Origin: Lucinisca nassula
Taxonomy: Eukaryota > Mollusca > Bivalvia > Lucinida > Lucinidae
Direction: 5' to 3'
NCBI GenBank assembly: GCA_963580285.1
Contig: OY757011.1
Span: forward strand, 203,191,644 to 203,255,643
Length of the DNA: 64,000 bases
The notes under the pieces were generated by a model. It made no database searches. It was given only the letters and a program-made list of their open reading frames with translations, and was not told the DNA's origin. The translations under genes were made by a program, and so were the position numbers. Each line of letters begins with the position of its first letter. Position 1 is the stretch's first letter. Shown piece by piece: positions 20,888-30,963 of this stretch.

Positions 20888-21805
20888 CCGGGAGGGTCTT
20901 CTGATACAGACCCCTGGGTTTACGCCCTGGGGCTAGGGGTCAAATTCGAGAACACCTATGTAAAGTTTTTGAAACAGTCACTCATCACATAGCATTCAAT
21001 TACAACTTGGATACCTGGGAGTGTCTTCTGAGATTCCAGGACAATTCATTCCTGTGACCTCCAATGCTGCTTTGTTTAAACAAGAGGTACTTTGAAATGA
21101 AACACCAAAGTTTGAACAAGATGTTTGCATCCCAATTCACCTATTGCTGTGATTCTGGGCATTAGTGTGTAGAGTTTTCTTCTTTCATGTTCTATCGTGA
21201 GCTAGTAGCCTGGTAGCTGCATGCTTATTTTCGACAAGAGCTAAAGTCCGGCCCTGATTTTCTTCGACTGCAGTGAAAAAATCCTCACTGAGCATTGTTG
21301 GCTGTATTTTAACAACAGGTACATTGAACTGAAACACCAATTTTTAAGCAAGATGTTTCAAGAAAAATGTACCTACTGTATTATTTTATTCACACATTTC
21401 ACAGCAGGAAAACTTTTGTTTACTTCTTCTCGCCAACACTAACGGCTATTAGTTTTGACACGGTCTGTGACACTGTATGTGTAGTACTACCTCATGCAGT
21501 AGAATATACCGGCGAAAGGGAAAAGAAGACACGTTTTTATCATTGAATTAGATGTAGCTGTTAAACGGGAAAAAGCTGTATTGTGAGTTGATATAGCACA
21601 GCCAAGTTTGTTTATTTCGAAAAGATGAACGTGTGTCCATGGTAACAAGGAAGTTCAAATTTTAGCCAATCAGGTGCCTAATGTAACCGGAACCAATATT
21701 TTTAAACCGGAAGGACCATCAAATTTTCAGCCCAACAGCTGTTGGCTATTGAGGTTTTGAATGGGTGGGGTATGTTCCAATAAACAAATACACGTGTTAC
21801 CGTTG

Positions 21806-21863
21806 AGCAACCATCTCTCGTTGTTTGCCGCCTTCGGCGGCAAACAACTCGTTGGTTGGTTGC
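21806..21863. repeat. Strong short hairpin
   Basis: GTTGTTTGCCGCC-TTC-GGCGGCAAACAAC (21820-21848) is a perfect 13 bp stem with a 3 nt loop. AGCAACCA before and TGGTTGCT after extend the stem with small bulges. No terminator or gene context. Confidence 0.85.
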
Positions 21864-21949
21864 TATTATGTATCTCTGTAACAAGAAACTGACCGTTTCA
21901 TTTTTCTTCAAAATACAGAACCAAACTGCAAAATATGTTTATTATACTC

Positions 21950-22198
21950 ACACACCACCAAATGGGAAGGGTTATAGTTTTTGGTGCGGATACCGTCGGT
22001 ATCGGCGTTTGCGTCGGTGCCGGCATTTGTTGTTAGAAGCACAGTGTTTCCGGAACCAATGGATGGACCCCAAAACTTAACATGATTACATCCCTAGGTT
22101 AAGGGAAAGCAATGCGTTGGTTTTGAAGATATTGATCTCATTGTCAAGGTCTTATGTAAAAAATCCCAATTTGGGCCACAAGTATATTGTCGGTATCC
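21950..22198. other. Diverged T-type unit sequence
   Basis: Contains GATACCGTCGGTATCGGCG and 'attgatctcattgtcaaggtctt', similar in style to the units after 22590, from which it is separated by an S1 insertion. Confidence 0.45.
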
Positions 22199-22504
22199 TT
22201 AGATTTGTTTGTTTGATTTGAGGTTTAACGTCCCACTCAACACTGCAAAGGTCATTTTGGAGACGTTGCTTCCAATTTCGTGGGATTTTTACCCGACATT
22301 GAGATGAAATGACATCTCAAGCCCTGCCGATCAATTAAACCAATAGGGTTTATAAGCATGGACGGGCCGACTCGCACCGCTTTGCCTGGACAGGCTTAGA
22401 TCCTCTAAGCGGTTTACCAGTACTCGTGTGCGGGTCGGTTTCAGCTCTGCGTGGAAACATCATGTAGCCCATCTATTTCTTCAAACCCCGATGGGCGGGG
22501 GTGG
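22199..22504 (-). mobile_element. S1 retroposon with ~11 bp target duplication
   Basis: Minus-strand S1 from CCCCCGCCCATCGGGG to the (CAAA)n tail at the left edge. TGTCGGTATCC left of it and TGTCGGTGTCC right of it differ at one base and look like a target duplication. Confidence 0.8.
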
Positions 22505-22589
22505 TGTCGGTGTCCTGTCGCCTTAACTGTCGATATCCTATCGCCTTAACTATTTTATTTATTAAGTTCAAAAATGGTACAGTTTAATA

Positions 22590-22960
22590 CAGCAACTAAC
22601 ACGAGGCTTGAATAGATGTTCGTGACAGGGGCCGCATTATCTGCAACATACGACAGATTTTATTCTACGTGCAAACCCATCTAATGTTCAAGGCCACCAT
22701 TTTGGGGTCATATTTATGGTGGTGTTCCGGCAACTACATTTAACACGAGGCTTGGATACATTTGCATGATAGTGATCGCATTTCAAGGTCACTCGAAATA
22801 TGTTCAAGGACACATTTTGGGAACATATCTATAGTCTAAAACCGGAACTAACACGAGGCTTCGATCGATTATCAATACAGGGATCGCATTTTCAAGATCA
22901 CTTGAGTGCAACGTAAGACAGACTTTGTTCTTATTCATGGCCATCTAATGTTCAAGGTCA
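22590..22960. repeat. Tandem units marked AACACGAGGCTT
   Basis: AACACGAGGCTT recurs near 22599, 22742 and 22851, each followed by 'cgcattt..caaggtcac' and 'atctaatgttcaaggtcac'. Three units of ~110-140 bp. Confidence 0.7.
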
Positions 22961-23237
22961 CATTGACTTTCGATCATATTGGATGATGGTAGTTCGGTCA
23001 AAGTTGTATACATATTGCCACATATGAGTTGAAAGTTCATGCATTTAATCTCTTTTCGAATATTTTGGTTGGCTTTTGTCAATTTTACATGTTTGGATGG
23101 ATTGTTTGTCAATCGAATTAAAGTTGGTAAGCGCGATAGTTTTACATCACTGATGTGCACGTGCCTATCCCTGATTTGCAAAGTCCAGTTAATGGTTATT
23201 TAAAGCAGGGCTGTTCTTATCGTTGTGAAGTCAGTGT

Positions 23238-23696
23238 TATCGTTACGAAAACACGCCATTACAAATGCATTGTAAACATTACCGCCGAAAAACAGAAAAT
23301 GTTTAGATACAATATGTAATATTTTTGTTATTTCTGCTCAAAATATAAATTGTTGGTCTTTGTTAGAACCGCCTCATCGAGGCGGTTCTAACAAGTACCC
23401 ATCACCTATAATTTAGAGCAGAAATAACAAAAATAAGGTTTATCCCTATAAATCCCAGTTTTTTCTATAACAAAATGTTTGTTTTGGATAGCCAATTGGC
23501 CATTTTGTGGGAAAGTAGCTTTCCTTTGGGCTTTCCACTAGTGATGTTTCCATTAGGATCAAGTTGTTTCATGTCTGTGTTTCTTTGCCTTTGGTGTCTC
23601 TGATGGGAGCTGTTATGTGGGTTAATTGTATCGATTCCTGATCATTGCCTTCACTTCTATTTTTCAAAATGGGATCAAAATTATATAGGCATGTGA
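23238..23696 (-). mobile_element. PalM copy split by a LINE-B tail
   Basis: Left end GTTACGAAAACACGCCATTA; intact hairpin GTTAGAACCGCCTCATCGAGG; right segment resumes at 23665 with AAAATGGGATCAAAATTATA and ends TATAGGCATGTG. The interruption is 23478-23664. Confidence 0.85.
23478..23664 (+). mobile_element. LINE-B 5'-truncated insertion with 7 bp target duplication
   Basis: 187 bp matching the last part of LINE-B (GGATAGCCAATTGGCCATTT to CACTTCTATTTTT). CAAAATG at 23471-23477 is repeated at 23665-23671. Joining the flanks restores a normal PalM right half, so the insertion boundaries are clear. Confidence 0.85.
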
Positions 23697-23743
23697 AAGA
23701 ATACCTGTAGAATCGATCTGCATTGGATCTTGTGGTGGGTTTG

Positions 23744-23814
23744 CTAAACAGTGTAGACCCAGTGCAGACATCGAAGAAAGCGGAGTCTGACCAGGGTCTA
23801 CATTGTTTGATTAA
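23744..23814. mobile_element. HpC core hairpin
   Basis: TAAACAGTGTAGACCCAGTG and CAGGGTCTACATTGTTTG, loop of about 30 nt. Confidence 0.8.
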
Positions 23815-23944
23815 CATATCGGAATTTAAGGAATTAACAAAACAGTCTAAGTCTCAGTTCAGGACGTATATTCAGAGATAATCAACATGCCAGTACTGTC
23901 AGTGCTTCGATTTTGATCACGCTTATGTAGCAGGTCGACCGTGT

Positions 23945-24017
23945 GGCTCGGTAGCTCAGTCGGTAGAGTGTTCGCACGGTATGCGAAAGGCCCTGGGTAC
24001 GAGTCCCGGTAGAGCCA
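23945..24017 (+). tRNA. tRNA-like sequence, probably a pseudogene or SINE head
   Basis: A cloverleaf can be drawn: D-arm GCTC-AGTCGGTA-GAGT, a perfect 5 bp anticodon stem TTCGC/GCGAA and a T-arm CTGGG/CCCGG. The A-box TAGCTCAGTCGGTAGAG is good. The acceptor stem has one G-A mismatch. The seven-base anticodon loop ACGGTAT has C, not T, at position 33, which argues against a working tRNA; read literally the anticodon would be GGT. The B-box is GGTACGAGTCC. Confidence 0.4.
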
Positions 24018-24218
24018 TGTTCTTTTTCCACCCTTTGTGACATTTGGTGGCCAGTATGGGTCCAGCACCGCGTCTGAGGGCATGAAAGAGTATGAAAAAT
24101 AAGTCTCGCAGCCGGACTGGATAGGACTTAGACTTAAGAGATTCGGGACGAATCTCATTAGGAGAGATTCTGGACGAATCTAATTAGGCAGGGGGAAAAT
24201 GTAGCAGGTTGACCGTGT

Positions 24219-24291
24219 AGCTCGGTAGCTCAGTCGGTAGAGTGTTCGCACGGTATGCAAAAGGCCCTGGGTTCGAGTCCCGGTCGAGCCA
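24219..24291 (+). tRNA. Second tRNA-like copy
   Basis: Same cloverleaf with a better B-box (GGTTCGAGTCC) and an acceptor paired except at its first base pair. One anticodon-stem pair is lost (TTCGC/GCAAA). It has the same anticodon loop with C33. The two copies having different single defects suggests repeats rather than tRNA genes. Confidence 0.4.
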
Positions 24292-24320
24292 TGTTCTTTT
24301 TCCACCCCTGTGACATTTAA

Positions 24321-24980
24321 GACGACCGAAATGAAGTTATTTGTACCAACTTGCTATAATCGAAAAAGGGCATAGAAGCCATCATAAAATCCGCGTTTAT
24401 AGACTTTCGTTGCATATTCGTTTGAATGTGATCAGTAAGTTGATTGTTTCATCGTCTCTTTTCCTGCCTTTTAAATGTTAGTATTAATATGTTCAATTTA
24501 ATGTCTAACTTTCAGCCTGCTAAACAATTGATTCTGTCTGACGAAATGTCTCTAGCGGATGTTTCTATACAATTGCAGTATTAAGGTCAATCAATCTGAA
24601 TTTCTGAATTCCATCTAAATGTTTAGGGATTCAACAAAGAAGCTTTGTCGGAAATGGAGTTTTTGAATGCAAATGCTCTAACCGACAAACTTTTCCCTTG
24701 TCGTTCCCTTCAGCATATTTATTCAGGACAAGGGACTGTGTCTTTTGAGCATGTGCACAGGGAAAACTCTGATCAGACTGCCCTGTGTGCGAACATGCAG
24801 TCTTATTAGAGTTTATTAGAGTTGTCCTTGTGCGCTGAATGGAAAGTTTATTTCTGCAGACCATGCGGAGGAGGCTGATATTTGTCATTTGTCATGTATG
24901 TTCGCAAATCCTCTAAGAAACCCTTGTGCTTGTCTCTACCAGTATGTAAGTCTTGCTGGCTATCAGTGCAACATAGCATT
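24321..24980. other. No recognised feature
   Basis: No shared repeat except possible HpC traces near 24770 (CTGATCAGACTGCC). Open frames lack domain signs. Confidence 0.4.
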
Positions 24981-25185
24981 ACGTTTGGTTCACATTTCCC
25001 ATCTGTGGCAACCAATAGCCCTAAAATCATATGACAGATAGAACATTGTTTCAGTAACATTTCTATGAATGTTTGACAAAATATCATGAAAGGCGTAAAT
25101 GGCATTTTAAAGTTTGCCAAATTTAAAAGTGGATGGAAGATTTTAACTTGCCATAGCAACCAAACTATGGAGCCAAATTTCATAA

Positions 25186-25385
25186 ACAAGAGGCCCATGG
25201 GCCACAATGCTCGCCAGAGCTCAGGGAGAACTGCTTACTGGCAGCCATGTATTTTAATTAACCATGGAAGCCCTGCGCCCAAAGGAGCTACAGATAAAAT
25301 TTGGACCAAATCAGCCTAGTGGCTTCAGAGGTCTGATGTATCTTGAATGTGTTGTTGCAAGACAACAGACGACAATTGACAACCA
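25186..25385 (+). mobile_element. Start of a CAAGAG-type T-element inside the array
   Basis: AACAAGAGGCCCATGGGCCA has the conserved start plus hairpin (GGCCCATGGGCC), followed by TGCTCGCC. It begins inside a GAGCCAAATTTCATAAA unit of the host array. I cannot place its far end; CAACAGACGACAATTGAC near 25365 may be near it. Confidence 0.55.
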
Positions 25386-25670
25386 TCTGTGGCAACCAAT
25401 TAGACTTTAAATCATATGGCAGATAGAACATTGTTATGGAGCATTTCTATGAAAGTTTTTAAAATACCTTGAAAGGTCTAAAAGTATTCTTTTTTTTTTC
25501 AATTTTCCCCATTATAAGTCATTGGACTCTCTTAACTTCCCATAGAAACCAAACCAAAGAGCCAAAAATTTTTAAAACTGTACAGGCAAATATAACGAAT
25601 ATTTCCATAAAGTCTCAGCTTCATAGAGCATATGGTTTATGAGGAAATGATTGTTTAAATTTTTTTTTTT

Positions 25671-25951
25671 CATCACGAAAACACGCCTATATAATTTTGA
25701 CCCACTTGAACCCCACTTTTATATAGAAAAAACTGGTGTTTACATGGGTATACCTTATTATTCTTATTTCTGGACTAAAATATAAATTGTTGGTACTCGT
25801 GAGAACCGCCTCGATGAGGCGGTTCTAACGAGTACCACAATCAATATTTTGAGCATTAATAAGAAAACTAACACAATTATTCATCTTAAAAGTTTCGTTT
25901 TTTTCGGAGGTAAAGTTTACAATCTATTTGTATAGGAGTGCTTTCGTAATG
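25671..25951 (+). mobile_element. PalM copy, 281 bp, inside the tandem array
   Basis: CATCACGAAAACACGCCTAT to TATAGGAGTGCTTTCGTAAT; hairpin GAGAACCGCCTCGATGAGGCGGTTCT. Host array sequence (TTGTTTAAATTTTT / TTTTGGTTTCC) is on both sides. Confidence 0.9.
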
Positions 25952-26904
25952 TTATTATTTTGGTTTCCAATGGCAACCAATAAAAATAAGCAGTAGGCCT
26001 AAAAGCATATGGCAGAAACAAGATTGCTGAAAAAAAAATATTTCTATGAACGTTTAGTCAAAATATCTACTAAAACTTTCAATTTTCCCCACTACAAATC
26101 TATAGAAACTCTAAGATGCCATAGCAACCAAACTAAAGAGCCGACTTTCATTTAAAAAAAAAAATCCATAAAACCTGTTAATGCAAATATGGTGAATATT
26201 TCCATAAAGTCTCAGCCTCATAGTGCATATGGTTTTTCGAGAAAACTATTTTTAAGTGTATTTTTTCTATTTTTGGGCGCATTTTGGTTTCCATGGCAAC
26301 TAATAAAAGTGATGAGTTGGCCTAAAATCATACGGCAGATACAGATAGATGATTGCTTAAAATATTTCTAGGAAAGTTTTGTGAAAATATCTGGAAAGCC
26401 GTAGCAGTAAAAAACATGTTTTTCAATTTTTCCCATTATAAGTCAATGGAAACTCAAAGTTGCCATAACAACCAAACTTGAGAGCCAAAATGTCATGATA
26501 AAAAAACAACAACACAAAATCTATAAAGGCAAATATGGTGAATATTTCCATAAACCCTCAGCTTCATAGCGCATATGGTTTCTGAGGAGATGATTTATTA
26601 AAGTATTTTTTTTTATTTATTTATTTTTTCATTTTGGTTTCCGTGGCAACCAATAAAATCAAAGCGCCAAAGGCACTGAAATGACAGATTCTATGAGAAA
26701 ATCATAACACTGTGAAAACTTACAGAAAACCTTTCTAAAAAGAGCTTAAAATTTAGAAAGGTAGTTCTGCAAATTCCAATTTATGATATGTTTGCAGATG
26801 TCTATAGACCGGTGGTATAATGAAACGCCATTCGATGTTTCAAATTTTTGAAAGAAACTATTTACGTTTTCAAAACCAAACATTAAAATTCAAGTTTTAA
26901 CAAT

Positions 26905-27670
26905 GCTACTGTCCATAGGTAAAAGTTTTTGTCTGGTCGGTTGTGGACACCTATACAAAAAGATACTCTATGGGAAAGAGATCGGAGGAGAAAGGCTGGC
27001 TAGTCCAGTGCATGAATTCCATTGGCTTGAAGACATTTGGAGTAAGAACAGCACTATGAGCCCGCTCGTAATCCTGCTGGATAAGATATCCCGGATTCTG
27101 ATCGTAAAAAAATGAATGGAACCATGTTAGGCCGAAGCACTTGATTGATGTAACGTCTTGCTGTTCAATCCACGTCTCAGCTTCTTAATGACACTAAGCT
27201 GCGTTCGCTAACTACACACAATAGCTCGCCACACAATTACGCTTATTTCACCCGATATGTCATGTTCTATTACGCACGCGTCGCCTCGGCAAACCTTACA
27301 CCTATACGTCGAAACACCCGGAAACGACAACCGGCGTGATTCACGCTGAAGTGCGATTTGTCACTGAAACGCATATGTCAGTAGCTTAGACGCCAATTTA
27401 CGTATTTCATGCACTAGCGTACGTGTTCCGTACTGTGTCGAAGCATTAACTTTGGTCACGACAGCGATGTCTAGCTCTCAAACGTGCATCGCATAAGGGC
27501 GACGATCAGTGCCAGTGCTTATAAGTCGGTAGTTGAGACCCCTTGTTTATCTACAGGTGCAGTGTAGCAGCTGCCGGCGGAAATCTGTTTCGCATATGCG
27601 TCTGACGGTCGAATCGATCTTGACGTACGGACGTCGGTCTTGCGCTACGTCGACGTCCACTAGCGTCTTC
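26905..27670 (-). pseudogene. Tc1/mariner-like transposase remnant
   Basis: Minus-strand translation in shifting frames gives the family's landmarks in order: QDRFDRQTHMRNRFPPAAAT (27580-27640), VNWRLS, MRFSDKSHFSV (first catalytic Asp in the FSDES-like motif, near 27350), VFRRIGVRFAEA, RRYINQVLRPNMVPFI (27130-27180), IQQDYERAHSAVLTPNVF (second Asp, near 27070) and FSSDLFPIEYLF (catalytic Glu, near 26980). Many stops and frameshifts: long dead. The stretch is noticeably richer in CpG than its neighbours. Terminal inverted repeats are not recognised. Confidence 0.8.
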
Positions 27671-27689
27671 TGTATGTAGTAAGATGTCG

Positions 27690-28085
27690 CTCCAATAGAC
27701 GATAGATCACACACATGTGGCACCCAAAATCAGAGTCAACGTCATCCGCTTTCCGACCAGCTTCTAACTGTCTAGGGGGACGCTTACGATCCGTTAATAA
27801 AAAATGTTACAATACGCTCTCATTAAATGCTTTTTTGAAAACAAATTTCAGTTTCTTCTTTTCTAGGGACGACCTTACATTACACATCAAAAGTTTAATC
27901 CTGAACATGTGGTTTCTATACGTATTGGTGTGAGGGTGGTGCACAGGATCGACGTGGCCAGACTGGTAACCAGACGTTACGGTTGATCGATTTAACCTTT
28001 TTAGCTTAAGAGCATGGTGCCCAAGTGTGTTGTAATCGTTTGGTTTCAGAATCAAAGCACTGAGAGTGTGGGGTGTAGGTTGGAG
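27690..28085. other. Unassigned
   Basis: Two 72-82 codon frames overlap on opposite strands, with no domain signs. A TCTACACTGTTTGCC half-arm of HpC appears just after (28190-28206). Confidence 0.35.
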
Positions 28086-28467
28086 TAATAGGCCTGGGCT
28101 GAGATTTAAACTGTTTCATTTAACTCTGAAATTTCAAACAAATAGTGAAGCTTTTGATAAGAAAACGCGTTTGGCAGCGTCGGATCTTAGTCTACACTGT
28201 TTGCCAAGCTCACCCTATGATTCCAGGATAACCCTCTTCGTCTTATGGAATACCCCGATCTCACTGCGGCTATTTTCTACAAGACAAAAAGTTATTCAGA
28301 CAAGTCAGTGATAGTTACGTAGACATTAGCACTGAAGCGCTTTTCTTATTATCAACTTCGGGTCGAATGCCAAACAATCAACCCAAACATAGCCGCGTCG
28401 TTTGTCAGTGGTTGGTACATGTAAGTGTTATCTGTAAAATCTGCACATGAATCAAATGTGGGATCTG

Positions 28468-28536
28468 GCAAACAATGTAAACTCAGTTCAAAAGCCACAC
28501 AACACGGTGCTGATCTTGTTCTACACTTTTTGCATT
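28468..28536. mobile_element. HpC core hairpin, diverged
   Basis: GCAAACAATGTAAACTCAGT and GATCTTGTTCTACACTTTTTGC can still pair. Confidence 0.6.
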
Positions 28537-28947
28537 AGTTACTAACATCTTAAGTTTAAACGAATCAGTCCAAGTCCCCGTTCATGACCAGCCTGCCTTT
28601 AGAGACAATCGGCATGAGTGTTGTCAGTGCTTTGATTTATTCACTGCCTTGGGTTTCTGAAGTGCACTCTTCCATCACTGAAGTTGGGATCGACCATTCT
28701 GCTAAATATATGGCACCTAGAATTATATCACAGGACCTACACTAAGTGGCTGTGCCATATTCCAGGGTTGAAAGGGACAGCCTTTCTTTTCAATTTCTCC
28801 ACGCAAAGTCAATATACACCTAAGTTGTAACTGACCTAAACTTGACCTCGAAAGTCAGAAAGAAAACCCATTAATATTCTTGTCTACAACTGACCTGGTC
28901 CAACAGCAGTCTAGTCTTTAAGGATTATATATTGACTGCACTGATAG

Positions 28948-29018
28948 AAAACAGTGTAAAACCTGGGCAGACTGCTGAGCAGACGCCGGATTGATCTGGG
29001 TGCACACTCTTCGCCAAA
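28948..29018. mobile_element. HpC core hairpin, diverged
   Basis: AAAACAGTGTAAAACCTGGG and GATCTGGGTGCACACTCTTC with GCAGACTGCTGAGCAGACGCC between. Confidence 0.6.
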
Positions 29019-29239
29019 TCCGTCGCATGATGCAGCTGATTCATATGAAATGCAGATCGTCAAGTCGTCTGCTTCAAAAGTTTGTCCATGTATTACGCTT
29101 ACAGGATAACTAATACGCTTGCACAATTTTGATTACTGCGCCAAACCGGAGTACATTTTGTGCGGACTCATATTTCTAACGCGGTCAAAGTCAGAAGAAA
29201 AAGCCTGAATTACTTACAACGTGCAGCACAGCAAGAATA

Positions 29240-29870
29240 GACAGATGGAATCTGTCATTAATGAGTAGTAGGCCTAAAAACATATGACAGATAGTAGAAC
29301 GATTAAGGAACATTTTTAAGAAAGAGTTTCCATAATATCTGCAGAAGAGTGGCTTTTAATGCCATTTGTTACAATTTCCCCCACTATACGTCAATGTAGA
29401 CCACTAAAGAGCCGGGTTTCATAAAACAAACAAAAAGAAAAAACCTGTTGAGACAAATATGGTGCACATTTTGATAAAGTCTCAGCCTCATAGAGCTAAT
29501 GATATGATGTTTTAAGTTTGTTTGTTTGTTGTTGTTTTTTTTTTTTTTTTTTTTTTTTTTGCATTTTAGTTTCCATGGCAACCAATAAAAATGAGCAGTA
29601 GGCCTAAAATCATATGGCAGATAGTAGATTGCCCAAGGACAATCTCTATGGAAGTTTTGTAAAAGTATCTGCAAAGGCTTGGTAGTTAATGTCATCTCTC
29701 AATTTTCCTCATTATAAGTCAATGGAAACTCTAAGTTGCCATAGCAGCCAAACTAAAGAGCCGAATTTCATAAAGGACACAAAGTCTGTTCATTCATTGG
29801 TGAAAACTTACATAATGTCTCAGCCTCATAGAGCATATGGTTTCTGAAGATATGATGGTTAAATAATTGT
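29240..29870. repeat. Second array of the ~300 bp CCATAGCAACCAAAC unit
   Basis: Repeats GTAGGCCTAAAATCATATGG (near 29268 and 29598), TTTCCATGGCAACCAATAAA and CTCAGCCTCATAGAGC. Contains a T run at 29535-29560. Confidence 0.75.
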
Positions 29871-30318
29871 TACTTTTAATATTATTACTGTTAAGGTGGT
29901 CTAACGAGTGCTCAAACCCTGTTTTGCTGTAACCATTTAACTGGCAATAGCACTTTTAACGTACAACCGCTGTTGCCAGTTAACTTACAATAGTCACTTC
30001 GATATTATGATTATTATCATATGAGCGAAAGTAAAGTGTTTAAGGTATTCATTTTAAGAACTAACATGGTTTTGTTAGTTTGTTTGGAGTCAACACTGTT
30101 TAGGTAATTTTTGAGCCGGTCAGTTTAACTATCCACACTTTTCCTGGGCGGGCTTATACAAAAGCGGTTAACCAGTGCAGTGTACGTTCTTTCGCAAGAA
30201 ACCAATAACTGCCATTCTTGAACCAGCGGAAGGGAGAGAATGACCGTAGAAAAGATTTCATGGCCAATCTCCGCGAAAGAATGCTGCCGACACCTGTAGG
30301 CTGGCGTTTCCACGGGCC

Positions 30319-30520
30319 ACTGTGGCATACTTGGTAAAAGCATTAAGTCTATCACATATGTGGACTCGAGCCTGGCTCGTGTCACTTGTGAGACGCCAAC
30401 TTCTTCAACGGAAGGTCATGTGGTTTTCCTCGGAGTACTCCGGTTTTCGTGCACCTCTGATCAACGATCGCCTCGAAATAAGTTAAGTAATCTTAAAAGG
30501 ACCATGAAACAAAACAATTT
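30319..30520 (+). mobile_element. tRNA-headed SINE S2, diverged
   Basis: GGACTCGAGCCTGGCTCGTG, GTGAGACGCCAAC, TACTCCGGTTTTCG and GATCAACGATCGCCTCGAAA follow the order of the copy at 4246. The tail is AACAAAACAA. Confidence 0.75.
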
Positions 30521-30640
30521 GTCATTTTTGGTGTATTTTCGTATGGATGAAAACACACAGACGAAACTATACGGACTGGACTGGAAGCTTTTATAGAACA
30601 GTTTAGTTTGACATTAGTAGAAAATATTTTGGCACTTCAA

Positions 30641-30884
30641 ATTACGTGAACAAGTCCGTGAAATGAACACCCCATAAATCCCACTTTATACACAGAAACC
30701 TGGGATTGAGGCGAATGCAATATTTTTCTTATTTCTGCTCAAATATATATGCTGTGTGTACTCGTTAGAACCGCCTCAATGAGGCGCCTCATTGTGGCGG
30801 TTCTAACGAGCGCCCAAGTTTTTTTCTCTATAAAGTCGGGTTTACGGGGATATTCGTTATACGAATCTGTTTTTTTACGTGATG
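30641..30884 (+). mobile_element. PalM copy, ACGTGAACAAG subfamily
   Basis: ATTACGTGAACAAGTCCGTG; the hairpin centre carries a small duplication (CCTCAATGAGGCGCCTCATTGTGG); ends TTTTTACGTGATG. Confidence 0.8.
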
Positions 30885-30963
30885 TGTAAAACTGTTGCAG
30901 TATGCAAAAAATGTTCTATTAGTATTGATTAAAAAAAAGTTGTTTCCATCCCTTAGTATGGCC

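Larger units (their letters stand above)
20240..21640. repeat. Diverged tandem block interrupted by a hAT-like MITE
   Basis: CAGTCACTCATCACAGAGCA (about 20432) and CAGTCACTCATCACATAGCA (about 20974) open two diverged units, both passing to TACCTGGGAG. Later text (21100-21400) repeats 'gaaacaccaa..ttaagcaagatgttt'. The units are too diverged to give a period. The second unit gives the uninterrupted version of the site occupied at 20482-20887. Confidence 0.6.
23927..24320 (+). repeat. Direct repeat of ~120 bp, period 274, each with a tRNA-like core
   Basis: GTAGCAGGTCGACCGTGTGG (23927) and GTAGCAGGTTGACCGTGTAG (24201) begin two copies that run through a tRNA-like segment to TTCTTTTTCCACCC..TGTGACATTT. 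The spacer holds two copies of GATTC(G/T)GGACGAATCT. Confidence 0.85.
24985..26760. repeat. Tandem array, ~280-350 bp units (CCATAGCAACCAAACTAAAG)
   Basis: Landmarks GCCATAGCAACCAAACTA (about 25137, 25548, 26111, 26460), AAATCATATGGCAGATAGAA (25010, 25405, 25995, 26325) and GAATATTTCCATAAAGTCTC recur in order. Interrupted at 25186 by a CAAGAG-type start and at 25671-25951 by a PalM. A second, shorter array of the same unit lies at 29240-29870. Confidence 0.8.

Noticed and set aside
21806..21863. Rho-independent terminator
   Set aside because: No T run after the stem, no gene upstream, and the sequence is eukaryotic.
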